64,000 bases of DNA from Evansella caseinilytica (GCF_900107275.1 NZ_FNPI01000019.1:34326-98325); one strand, 5' to 3'; positions 53,691 to 61,656 are shown, counted from the stretch's first letter. The notes: generated by a model from the sequence alone, not told the origin. A program made the numbers and translations.

Positions 53691-53733
53691 GGTGAGCCAT
53701 ATCACCGCCGCCTGGATTCCTTCCATGTATGAT
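53691..53733 (+). promoter_or_regulatory. FNR-type activated promoter of ric
   Basis: GGTGAGCCATATCACC (53691-53706), a perfect GGTGA-N6-TCACC inverted repeat close to TGTGA-N6-TCACT. The -10 TATGAT is at 53728-53733; box centre to -10 start is 29.5 bp, as at the other two FNR-type promoters in the window. Confidence 0.7.
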
Positions 53734-53764
53734 TAAAGATAAGCTAAACAAAGGAGGAATCATA

Positions 53765-54475
53765 ATGAATCATGTACTTACACGCGATGCGAAAATCAGA
53801 GATATCGTCATTCGTGTTCCGCGTTCCGATGAAATATTTAAACAACATAAAATCGACTTTTGCTGCGGCGGCAACCGCCCGATACACGAAGCGCTTGCAG
53901 AAAAAGGGCTGGATGAAGCCTCGTTTCTGCAACAGTTGCAATCGCTTGCTGACCAGGCTGAGCAAATGAAAGCTTCCGATGAGCAGGATTGGACAACAGC
54001 AGCTTATTCCGTACTCATCGATCACATTCTCCAGCGCCATCACAGCTATCTCGTGGAGGAATTGCCTGATCTCAGTTTTTATGTCACAAAGATCTATCGG
54101 GTACACGGTGTCACCCATCCGGAATTGGCAGAGCTTCATCGCCTGTTCCACCAATTAAAGCTGGAGCTGGAGCAGCACATGGTAAAAGAGGAACAGATCA
54201 TCTTCCCGGCCATTCGTCACTATGAAGCGACAAACGGACAAGCGGAGCGGGAGATCGCAGCAAGCCGCATCCATGAACTGGAAGCCGAACATGACGAAGC
54301 CGGTTCACTTCTTAAGCGCATCCGTGAAGTCACTTCTGATTTTACCTTACCTCCGGATGCTTGTACAACATATCGAATGACCTATAAACGGCTGGAAGAG
54401 CTCGAATCTGATATGTTCCAGCACGTCCATTTAGAAAATAACATCATGTTCCCCCGCCTGACGGGCGGAAATTAA
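53765..54475 (+). CDS. ric: Iron-sulfur cluster repair di-iron protein (RIC/ScdA/YtfE)
   Basis: A 236-aa di-iron hemerythrin-like protein that repairs Fe-S centres damaged by NO and oxidants. The N-terminal ScdA_N domain has VPRSDEIFKQHKIDFCCGGN with the typical FCCGG motif. The hemerythrin-like domain follows with histidine/glutamate iron ligands in DHILQRHHSYLVEELP, LEQHMVKEEQIIFPAI, LEAEHDEAGSLL and HVHLENNIMFPRL. The ATG at 53765 has AAAGGAGGAA; TSS to ATG would be about 25 nt. With hcp, this forms a nitrosative-stress defence set under FNR-type control. Confidence 0.95.
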   Translation: MNHVLTRDAKIRDIVIRVPRSDEIFKQHKIDFCCGGNRPIHEALAEKGLDEASFLQQLQSLADQAEQMKASDEQDWTTAAYSVLIDHILQRHHSYLVEELPDLSFYVTKIYRVHGVTHPELAELHRLFHQLKLELEQHMVKEEQIIFPAIRHYEATNGQAEREIAASRIHELEAEHDEAGSLLKRIREVTSDFTLPPDACTTYRMTYKRLEELESDMFQHVHLENNIMFPRLTGGN

Positions 54476-54480
54476 TTGTT

Positions 54481-54519
54481 CACAAAATGTTCAGGGACAT
54501 GGTCCCTGAACATTTTGTG
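54481..54519. repeat. Perfect 18-bp-stem palindrome (GGGACATGGTCCC family)
   Basis: CACAAAATGTTCAGGGAC-ATG and its exact complement, beginning 5 bp past the ric stop. A probable terminator; the family also occurs at 7605, 8855 and 39478. Confidence 0.85.
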
Positions 54520-54521
54520 TC

Positions 54522-54549
54522 TTGACTAATTTGATTTATTGGGTAGAAT
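54522..54549 (+). promoter_or_regulatory. Sigma-A promoter of the YhjD-like gene
   Basis: TTGACT (54522-54527), 16-bp spacer, TAGAAT (54544-54549), directly after the palindrome terminator. Confidence 0.6.
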
Positions 54550-54634
54550 AAAGATATACAGAACAAATGTTCTTACCCTTTGTTTCCTTCATCGGCTGCA
54601 CAAGAAAGTACGCACAGAAAAGGAGAGAAGCATC

Positions 54635-55018
54635 ATGGCCAAACTCACTGTTGAAGAAGAACACCTGAGTGAGTCATACATCTTGCTGGAGTTGGCCCGA
54701 AAAGTATTGGAGAAAGATCTTGCAAAAATCAACCAATCGCCCTTAAAGCTGAAGGACCCTTACATCCGACTGCTTGAGAAAACATTGCATCATATAAGTA
54801 AAGAACTGTATTCCATAAAAGTAAGCATGCGGAGTTTAGGGTTGAAAGTTCAGTTGAACAACCACGATGACACGTTTTCAGAATACACGATTTTTTTCAG
54901 GGGCTACGTATTGACGGCAAAATATTTAAATGCCCATTTAAAAACGCTGGTCAGCAAACAAATTTCCGGTCTGTTTACACAGGGCGGGAATGAAGCCCGC
55001 GAGCAACCGTCCCGCTGA
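54635..55018 (+). CDS. YhjD-like hypothetical protein, 127 aa
   Basis: A soluble alpha-helical protein: MAKLTVEEEHLSESYILLEL, KVLEKDLAKINQSPLKLKDP, YIRLLEKTLHHISKELYSIK, then a mixed segment and YVLTAKYLNAHLKTLVSKQI. It resembles the uncharacterised Bacillus YhjD family in my recollection. The ATG at 54635 has AAAAGGAGAG; upstream in-frame starts lack a site. The stop TGA (55016-55018) coincides with the first bases of an R2 relic, so the original C terminus may have been altered by that insertion (last residues GGNEAREQPSR). Confidence 0.65.
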   Translation: MAKLTVEEEHLSESYILLELARKVLEKDLAKINQSPLKLKDPYIRLLEKTLHHISKELYSIKVSMRSLGLKVQLNNHDDTFSEYTIFFRGYVLTAKYLNAHLKTLVSKQISGLFTQGGNEAREQPSR

Positions 55019-55090
55019 CACCCCCGAAGCAATGAGCGGAGCCATTGCCCTGATTTTTTTAAAAATAATTTTGGCCTTTGACACAGCCCC
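55016..55090 (-). repeat. R2 repeat, copy d (75-bp internally deleted relic)
   Basis: TGACACCCCCGAAGCAATGA then GCGGAGCCATTGCCCTGATT and ending GACACAGCCCC. It has both R2 ends and almost no interior. It overlaps the stop codon of the YhjD-like gene. Confidence 0.75.
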
Positions 55091-55092
55091 GT

Positions 55093-55126
55093 AAAATCGC
55101 TTTACGGATTTCCGCAAAGCGATTTT
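55093..55126. terminator. Bidirectional terminator
   Basis: AAAATCGCTTTACGG / CCGCAAAGCGATTTT with one bulge, A/T runs on both sides. It separates the convergent YhjD-like and amidohydrolase genes. Confidence 0.8.
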
Positions 55127-55175
55127 GTTCCATTCATCGTTTTTTACATTACCTAAACAAAAACGTCCCCTCTTC

Positions 55176-56051
55176 CTATTTCCCTCCCGCCAGCCTGTTC
55201 TTTATTTTCGGAAATACGCGTAACGCCGTATTGAAAAACACATCCTTCCAGGCGAAAGAAGGCATATATTCTTTAACAAACTCGATGTACGGCGCCATCT
55301 GAACAAGCGGCCAGTCCGTTCCAAAAATAAACTTTTCATAATGATCACAAAATGCAAGCGCATGCTTCATATGATCAAAAAAATGCGGCGTGCTCCGGAT
55401 TCGCTGCACCTGACGCCGATCTCCCACGATCAGCCCGGATAAGTCGGCAAACATATTTCGATTTTTGTACACCACTTCCGCAGCATCAAGCATCCACGGA
55501 TCACCGAAGTGGGCCATCACAAACATGACATCGCGGTGCTTCACCGCCACTTCATCCAACGTCAGCGGCTGAGCATATTTCAATAAGCCGCGCTCGGAAT
55601 ATGTATCACCGCTGTGAAAGACGACCGGAACACGGTAAGCCTTTGCCAGCTCATAAACTGGTTCGTACACGCGATCATAAGCATAAAACGGATAGTAGCC
55701 TAAATAAATTTTTATTCCTACGACTTCCGGGAGAAGTAGCGACTTTTCCAGTTGAACCAAGTCCTGCTTCCCTAAACGATACGGATTGACACCTGCGCAG
55801 TACACGATGTTAGGATCCGGCTTCTTCAGCATATCCAAACCCATCGGGGTGGGCGGCGAAGCATCGGGAAACCCTTCTCCGCCTTCGATTTCCCTAAGCC
55901 CCATGCCAATGGCGAGAACAACACCATTTTCCTTCATTTCTTTTTTTAACCCTTGCAGAGAATAGTCAAGCTGAGATAGATTTTTTGCTGTATCATGAAA
56001 GGACTGAATATGTGATAAATGAATGTGGGCATCGATGATCTTCACCCGCAT
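55176..56051 (-). CDS. Amidohydrolase-2 family TIM-barrel hydrolase
   Basis: A 291-aa metal-dependent hydrolase. The metal-ligand motif IIDAHIHLSH is at the N terminus; further ligand regions are VVFHSGDTYS, MFVMAHFGDPW and FGTDWPLVQ, the last with the conserved aspartate. The family includes decarboxylases and amidases of aromatic acids, but the substrate is unknown. The start is ATG 56051 or, with better spacing from GAGGGGGTGG, GTG 56045. It is 12 bp downstream of the GNAT fusion gene, so the two are co-transcribed and may act in one pathway. Confidence 0.85.
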   Translation of the reverse strand: MRVKIIDAHIHLSHIQSFHDTAKNLSQLDYSLQGLKKEMKENGVVLAIGMGLREIEGGEGFPDASPPTPMGLDMLKKPDPNIVYCAGVNPYRLGKQDLVQLEKSLLLPEVVGIKIYLGYYPFYAYDRVYEPVYELAKAYRVPVVFHSGDTYSERGLLKYAQPLTLDEVAVKHRDVMFVMAHFGDPWMLDAAEVVYKNRNMFADLSGLIVGDRRQVQRIRSTPHFFDHMKHALAFCDHYEKFIFGTDWPLVQMAPYIEFVKEYMPSFAWKDVFFNTALRVFPKIKNRLAGGK

Positions 56052-56063
56052 CCACCCCCTCTG

Positions 56064-59000
56064 TCATAAAGTAAACCGTACTGTCCGCAGCGGCGCGTAA
56101 TCGCTCAAGGAATGGTACTCCTTCGTTAAAACAAAAAAATGAGGCGCCGTGACTTCCGCCGTTCCCGCTTTCGTGTGCAGCTTCCGCTCACTGTTTGCAA
56201 GAACAATATCCTTTGTCATATATACTCCAAGATTGTTCACGTTGGTACTTGGAATAAAATGCAGCTTTGTTTCCGCTTGCTGCCGTTCAAACAACAACTC
56301 CTTCAGCTCATACAGCTCGGTTTCATGTTGATGATGGTGATAACGTTCTGCACTCTGTTCTTCCGCGCCGCGAGCAACAAAGCTCAGTTCCCCCAGCTTT
56401 TGGCCCGGGGACAAATTGATCATCACATTCTCCTCAACACCGTAGAAATGCCATCCGGTGTTTTGCTCGATGTGTGTAAAAACAGCGAGAAGCGGCAGGC
56501 CCGGGCGAGTAACTGCAAACTGATGATAAACAAGCCCATCATACGTTTGGTGATCTGTCACCGTTGTGGACAGCTGAATCCCGGACCAGCGTCCTCCGTA
56601 TTGATCCGTTACGGTTACGAATTTTCCTTCCGAAGGCAGCGAAATCATTTTTCGCTGAATCAGCTTGGACAGGCCGAAGCAAATGCCGCCGACCCATGGA
56701 TTCCACCAGCCCTTCGGCTTCGCTTCGGGAAAGGAAGTATCCAGCCACTCCGTCTGCCCGTCGCTGAGAGAGTAAAGGCCAGGATAAAAGCCGGAAGCGG
56801 CTTTGAACGATATGACGCCGTTGCTTACTGTGAGCGACCGCTGCCCTGCAGCCGTCTCCTCTTTCAGCTCCACTTCCCCGTCCGCAACCGGGAAAAACAA
56901 CGCCTTTTTCTCCACTTCCCGGGAGGATAGCCTGCCTCGCAAAAAGACGGGTACCACCGGCTCTTCTCCGGTTTTAACAGGAACATCCACATCCCAGGAA
57001 GCCAGTGCTTCCGAATCAGCTAACGTTTTTTCCGCCAGCGGCTTATCCGTGACGCCAGCACCGTGGAAAACAGCTAGCTGCAGCTCATTGTTCCGCTTCA
57101 AATAAGGCTGAAAGGACACCGTTCCTGCATTTTCTTCCACGAATGGCGACACAGCTTTCGACTGAAAAGTCAACTGATCGACGGCGACGATGCTTAACGG
57201 CTCCTTCTGCCCGGCAAATTCCCGAACTTCTTCTACAGAAGAAAACACATTCTGGCCGAACGAAACACGCTGAGAAGCTACAGACGTCTGCGGCGGAATC
57301 TCGGCAAATGCTTCTTCAAAGTAAAGAATATGCCACTGATGAAATCGAATCGGCACTCGTTTATCCCATACGATAGCGGCGGTGGTAGCGCCCTTTTCTG
57401 AATAAATCCAGTTCTCCGTCATCCGCTTCTCTTGCCAAACATTTACTTCGTGATTGCACGTTCCGGGGCTGAACACGACTTGCCGGTCATACGGAAGATA
57501 CACGTTCGTCAGCGGAAAGCAGAGCGGATGATTCAGTTGAATTCCCGAAACAGCCGTCTCCCTGCGGTTTTCAAGCACATACTGCTGACTCATCAACCCT
57601 TCACAGGAAAGCTCAATGATTCTTGTCAAAAGGATGCCGGGAAAATCCCTTGAAGGATAGGTCAGCTTTAGTCCGACCTTTTCTTCTTCCTGATAAAAGC
57701 TGGATTTCTCAGGCTTCATGATCGAAAACTCTTCGGAAAACGGCTTTCCGAGCCGCGGATACAAAAAGGAGTACTCGCTGCCGGCTGCCGATCTGCCACG
57801 CTCATATTTCAGTTCGTTCGTCTCCTTTTTCAAAGCAACATGTGTCCTGCCGCTGAATAAATGATAATAATCCTGGCACTCTCCGTACAGCATGCTGCCG
57901 ACCGTCGTAAAAGGAAAACTGATGCGCTGCTCATACACAATCGTTTCCTTATTCTCCATTTCCACCTGCACGGTGACAAACTCATCTAAAAAAATGCCAC
58001 GCTGCAATACATACGGAACAGCCAGCGTCGTTCTCTCCTTTTCCTTCAGCTTCACTTCCCAATGCTGCTGTTGAAAGTCGACGCCCTCCGCGTACGGCAA
58101 GGCAAAGCGAAGCGTCGCCGCTGACGGACAGTGATTTTCCAGTTCAATATATGCGGTATCCGCTTCCTTCAGCGGGCTGATTGCACCGGCCAGCCTTGCC
58201 CGGCATTTCACCGGAGCCAACGGCAGCACCCCGGTTTTCATTGTTATTTCTTCCCCGTTGATAACCAGCGTTGCGGTGACGGACGGATGCGTTTTCTTTG
58301 AGCTTTGCTCCTCGTTGTCAGGCTCGATGAAAAACGCACCTTCCAGACAGCCGCTGCCGTCAATCATCGCTTCCGCGTCCATCGAAAAGCGGATATTCCG
58401 GTGTCCGGAGCCTTTCACTGCGACGGATATCGGACTGCCGGTGTAGTTTTCCACATGAAAACGGACGGGATACTCCTTTCCATAAACAAGTTTGTGATCA
58501 TCCACTTTCATCGATACCGCATACTTTTCACTTTCAAAAGCGCAGATGCCGCGGCTCGTTTTTTCGATGACTACATTTAAAAAACGGTCCGCCTTTTTCC
58601 ATTGATATTCATAAACCTCAAAATTCGCCTGCTTATTTCCGTCAGGCTCAATTTTAATCTCTCTCACATTGGAGCTGTACCAGTCCACCGTTCCGAAAAA
58701 CTCTGCAAATAACGGCGTCGTTAGAACCGACGGCAAAAAGTTCATCAGATGAACGGAATCGTCGCGGTTTTCCCAAAAAAAGCCGCATTTTTTATATAAA
58801 GGGACAGCCTTCGTATTTCCCGGCCACGTATTTAAATCAAGCCGCGGCCAGCCCCTGGCAATTGTTTCTTCTAGAGCGGTCAGCAGCAATTTTTTTCCGA
58901 TTTTCCTGCCGTGACAATCCGTCCGTACATTCAATAAAGGAACGTACAGCGCTCCCTCGTCCTCGCGGTATTCCGATAACCCGCAATAGCCGACGGCTTC

Positions 59001-59189
59001 TTCCCCATCCATGGCAACGAACGTACGTATGTTGGTGGAATTTTCCTCTTGCGTGAGAACCTGCTCCTCCGTCCGTATATCGGAATGTCCCCCCCAGCCG
59101 TCCCGACTTTTATTCCACATATCGGCAACGGCTTTCGCCAATTTCGGACGGTAATGTACTACTTCAATCCCTTGTACCGCTTTCTCCAT
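56064..59189 (-). CDS. 1041-aa GNAT acetyltransferase fused to a large beta-rich domain
   Basis: Residues ~1-155 form a GNAT N-acetyltransferase: VRTDCHGRKIGKKLLLTALE (acetyl-CoA P-loop, R/Q-x-x-G-x-G/A variant) and NTKAVPLYKKCGFFWENRDD. The remaining ~880 residues are beta-rich with Ig-like segments (YPVRFHVENYTGSPISVAVK; TAYIELENHCPSAATLRFAL) and a C-terminal region (VISFKAASGFYPGLYSLSDG, PKGWWNPWVGGICFGLSKLI, HTHIEQ-type aromatic-rich strands) reminiscent of carbohydrate-active beta-sandwiches. There is no signal peptide. I chose ATG 59189 (GGAGGG) over 59240. It is followed by an amidohydrolase in the same operon. I know no characterised protein of this architecture; the acceptor substrate is unknown. 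Confidence 0.85.
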   Translation of the reverse strand: MEKAVQGIEVVHYRPKLAKAVADMWNKSRDGWGGHSDIRTEEQVLTQEENSTNIRTFVAMDGEEAVGYCGLSEYREDEGALYVPLLNVRTDCHGRKIGKKLLLTALEETIARGWPRLDLNTWPGNTKAVPLYKKCGFFWENRDDSVHLMNFLPSVLTTPLFAEFFGTVDWYSSNVREIKIEPDGNKQANFEVYEYQWKKADRFLNVVIEKTSRGICAFESEKYAVSMKVDDHKLVYGKEYPVRFHVENYTGSPISVAVKGSGHRNIRFSMDAEAMIDGSGCLEGAFFIEPDNEEQSSKKTHPSVTATLVINGEEITMKTGVLPLAPVKCRARLAGAISPLKEADTAYIELENHCPSAATLRFALPYAEGVDFQQQHWEVKLKEKERTTLAVPYVLQRGIFLDEFVTVQVEMENKETIVYEQRISFPFTTVGSMLYGECQDYYHLFSGRTHVALKKETNELKYERGRSAAGSEYSFLYPRLGKPFSEEFSIMKPEKSSFYQEEEKVGLKLTYPSRDFPGILLTRIIELSCEGLMSQQYVLENRRETAVSGIQLNHPLCFPLTNVYLPYDRQVVFSPGTCNHEVNVWQEKRMTENWIYSEKGATTAAIVWDKRVPIRFHQWHILYFEEAFAEIPPQTSVASQRVSFGQNVFSSVEEVREFAGQKEPLSIVAVDQLTFQSKAVSPFVEENAGTVSFQPYLKRNNELQLAVFHGAGVTDKPLAEKTLADSEALASWDVDVPVKTGEEPVVPVFLRGRLSSREVEKKALFFPVADGEVELKEETAAGQRSLTVSNGVISFKAASGFYPGLYSLSDGQTEWLDTSFPEAKPKGWWNPWVGGICFGLSKLIQRKMISLPSEGKFVTVTDQYGGRWSGIQLSTTVTDHQTYDGLVYHQFAVTRPGLPLLAVFTHIEQNTGWHFYGVEENVMINLSPGQKLGELSFVARGAEEQSAERYHHHQHETELYELKELLFERQQAETKLHFIPSTNVNNLGVYMTKDIVLANSERKLHTKAGTAEVTAPHFFVLTKEYHSLSDYAPLRTVRFTL

Positions 59190-59270
59190 TTGTATTCCCT
59201 CCACGCACAGTAATGAGCTTGCTTTCTGTTTTTTCGCCAAGCTGTTTTCTGAAAAGGACGGGCAAAGCGT

Positions 59271-59302
59271 TAAAAAACGTCTCCGTACTTGCGGAAGACG
59301 CT
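59271..59302 (-). terminator. Terminator of the YwpF-like gene
   Basis: Minus-strand AGCGTCTTCCG / CGGAGACGT stem followed by TTTTTTAA, 14 bp beyond the stop. Confidence 0.85.
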
Positions 59303-59315
59303 TAGCGTGCAGGAG

Positions 59316-59825
59316 CTAAGAGGATTCCGAATCATCATCGCCCTTCTGCTTCACCTGCAGATAAGCATTGGACAGTATGCCTTGTATGACCTGCCCGCGA
59401 TCCTTTTTTCTCCGCTTAAATTCCTCAAACAACGCTTCGCCGCTGTATCCTTCCGAAATCAACATTTGTAGCAGCATATCCGATAAATCATCCTTTTGCA
59501 CAACAAGAACTCCATCCAAGTGCACGCTGATGTACTCCTTCAGCTCGTGGATATTTTTCACGCGGCAAACGAGTGTAGCCGGATCGTTTGTCGGCTTTGT
59601 AATCGTTACCTCCACCATAAACTGCTTTTGCTCTTTATGGGACTCCTCAAAAAAAGGAAGCCATTCTTTCGTAATAACGACGTCGAGAAACCAATTTTTC
59701 CGCGTTTCCTCCTTGTTGATAATCAAGCCGTCCACAAGCGGAATATCCTTTCCGGCATACGGCCGGTCTGCAGCCTCCTTATCATCGACCAAAATTGCCA
59801 ATGAACATAGCTTAAATGTTTTCAT
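59316..59825 (-). CDS. YwpF-like family protein
   Basis: A 169-aa protein MKTFKLCSLAILVDDKEAAD with PLVDGLIINKEETRKNWFLD, EVTITKPTNDPATLVCRVKN and a basic C-terminal stretch (EEFKRRKKDRGQVIQGILSN). This matches my recollection of Bacillus YwpF, a family of unknown function whose B. subtilis member neighbours ssbB/ywpG. No ssb gene is nearby. It has no membrane segment. The ATG start has a GGAGGTGAT site upstream, and it has its own terminator. Confidence 0.72.
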   Translation of the reverse strand: MKTFKLCSLAILVDDKEAADRPYAGKDIPLVDGLIINKEETRKNWFLDVVITKEWLPFFEESHKEQKQFMVEVTITKPTNDPATLVCRVKNIHELKEYISVHLDGVLVVQKDDLSDMLLQMLISEGYSGEALFEEFKRRKKDRGQVIQGILSNAYLQVKQKGDDDSESS

Positions 59826-59963
59826 ATTCGCATCACCTCCAAAGTAAATCAGTGCTGGCTAATCATTAGTAATATTCGTCATTTTGGCAGTTTTTCCTCT
59901 AAAAAGCTTTCCTCTTTGACAAAGACGTGATATATTGAGCAAAAAAAGCAAAAGGAAGCGCAA

Positions 59964-60824
59964 ATGACAAACAAAACTGCGATTATTTTGACGGAGCCGA
60001 GCGGGCGGGACTGCCTTCCTGCCGAACTATCTCCATATGCTACTGCCGCATTGGGCGGCATGACGGAAGAAGCGGACGAGATGGCGACGCTGCCGTTAAA
60101 CTGGTGCGTTCTGCAAAACGTCTTCAAGCAATATGACCGGATCGTTGTCACCGGGGGCCTTTCGTCCGCTGACAGGATGATGCAAGGGAATCCGCTGCAC
60201 TTTTCTGAAATGCTGCTCATTGTTTTGCGGGAAGCCGCCAAAAGCTTTGACAAAGAAGTGTATCTCCTTCGCAAGAAAGAGCCCGTTTTGCTGAATCCGT
60301 TATCCGACAGTGAACTCATTGCCATTGCCGGTCAACAAGCTACGGTATTTTCCACCTCCAGGAAACGGATAAAAACAAAGTCCGTCACTTCCGTGCAAAA
60401 AAACGATACCGGTCATTTATCAACGTATTCCGCCGACGACTGGGCAGAGTGCTATTTTGCCTGGTTAAACAACGCGACAAGGGGACTGGTGAAGGTTCAG
60501 AAAAAAGGATGGACGTATTATTTTTGCGCAGCAGGCTTGCACAAGCCGTTGCTGGTGCTGGAAAAAAATCACGCTGTACAGAGCACCAATGTTGCCGAGC
60601 TGATGATTAAAAGTGGTTTTTTGAACGCAGAGAGCGCCGCCGCCAAGCCAATCGGACGATTTTGGTTTATTTCCTCATGCGATGGCAAATTTGTTTACAC
60701 ATCGCTCGTTCATTTCCAGCCGGCACTGCCGTGGTTGATTTATCGCCTTACGCAAGGGTGGATTCATTCCGTCGTCATGCAACAATTTCAGCGTTATATC
60801 CAGACGCCCGCTTCATCCACCTGA
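59964..60824 (+). CDS. Hypothetical protein, 286 aa
   Basis: I do not recognise a family. It starts MTNKTAIILTEPSGRDCLPA, has YDRIVVTGGLSSADRMMQGN (a Rossmann-like strand-loop with GG), EVYLLRKKEPVLLNPLSDSE, then KGWTYYFCAAGLHKPLLVLE and ends PWLIYRLTQGWIHSVVMQQF, QRYIQTPASST. It has no signal peptide; the C-terminal tryptophan-rich stretch could associate with membrane. The ATG has AAGGAAGCG upstream. It is divergent from the YwpF-like gene. An R3 repeat lies 56 bp past its stop. Confidence 0.7.
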   Translation: MTNKTAIILTEPSGRDCLPAELSPYATAALGGMTEEADEMATLPLNWCVLQNVFKQYDRIVVTGGLSSADRMMQGNPLHFSEMLLIVLREAAKSFDKEVYLLRKKEPVLLNPLSDSELIAIAGQQATVFSTSRKRIKTKSVTSVQKNDTGHLSTYSADDWAECYFAWLNNATRGLVKVQKKGWTYYFCAAGLHKPLLVLEKNHAVQSTNVAELMIKSGFLNAESAAAKPIGRFWFISSCDGKFVYTSLVHFQPALPWLIYRLTQGWIHSVVMQQFQRYIQTPASST

Positions 60825-60880
60825 GCAGGCATTCACCTGTGGACATAAAACAGCCAGCAATGAAGACGCACAATGCTTTA

Positions 60881-60957
60881 AGAGGATGTTCAAAAAGTGC
60901 GGGAAACAGGCGCGGCTGCGAATCCCATCGTTGCGTTGCCTCTCCGCTGCTCGGCTA
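60881..60957 (+). repeat. R3 half-element, copy c
   Basis: AGAGGATGTTCAAAAAGTGC followed by CATCGTTGCGTTGCCTCTCC, GCTGCTCGGCTA. Its right end coincides with the stop codon of the convergent VTT-domain gene (CTA at 60955-60957). Confidence 0.6.
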
Positions 60958-61653
60958 CGTTAAATGGGCTTTTTCCCGTTCCATGTCCGCCTGCTGCTTA
61001 TCAGTAGAACGCAGGCCATAGTAAAGGATCACCGCCGCAGCATAAACCAAATAGCCGACAAGATAAGGCACAAAGAAGTCATCCGCTATCCAAAAAGGTG
61101 CCGAGAGCAGGCTCAGCAGCCAGATCATCGAAATATTTCCCCATACGGTGGAAAATATATATTGCTTCGTCCGGATCGGGCTTAAAGCAGACGCAATCGA
61201 AATCAGGTTGCTTGGCATAACTGGCACGCTGCGCAAAACGACGATGATCAAGATGCCGTTTTTGTCGATGGAACGGAGAAGCCGGTTCATTGTCCTTTGT
61301 CGTTTTTCCCAATATTTATCGACCCAGTTTCCGCTGAACGACACCGTCAGCCAATAGCAAACAATCGCTCCTAATGTCGCGCCGACAAAGCTGAACAAAA
61401 ATCCTTCCACCACTCCAAAGGAGATAAAGTGAATGAGAATGAGCACAAGCACGGGAAAAATCGTGATCACACCTTGAATCGTCATTAACGGTATCGTGAA
61501 AAACAATATTCCATATCCAAGCTCTTGAAACAGTCCGTCAGTAAAATAGTAAATATCGTCTTGCTGCAAATGCTGAATCATCTCCGATTCTGCCAAAAAA
61601 TACATGACGATGACAAAACTTATTAGTATAAGGATCCCCTTTTTCAATTCCAT
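60955..61653 (-). CDS. TVP38/TMEM64 (VTT-domain) membrane protein
   Basis: A 232-aa polytopic protein of the DedA-like VTT superfamily (YdjX/YtxB type). Features: hydrophobic N-terminal helix, GYGILFFTIPLMTIQGVITI, then FVGATLGAIVCYWLTVSFSG (the F/Y-x-G-A-x-x-G motif), and VVLRSVPVMPSNLISIASAL (the R-x-x-P-x-x-P-x-x motif). Related proteins transport or scramble lipids, including undecaprenyl phosphate in DedA relatives. The stop lies at the boundary of an R3 repeat. The ribosome-binding site is weak. Confidence 0.9.
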   Translation of the reverse strand: MELKKGILILISFVIVMYFLAESEMIQHLQQDDIYYFTDGLFQELGYGILFFTIPLMTIQGVITIFPVLVLILIHFISFGVVEGFLFSFVGATLGAIVCYWLTVSFSGNWVDKYWEKRQRTMNRLLRSIDKNGILIIVVLRSVPVMPSNLISIASALSPIRTKQYIFSTVWGNISMIWLLSLLSAPFWIADDFFVPYLVGYLVYAAAVILYYGLRSTDKQQADMEREKAHLT

Positions 61654-61656
61654 CAC

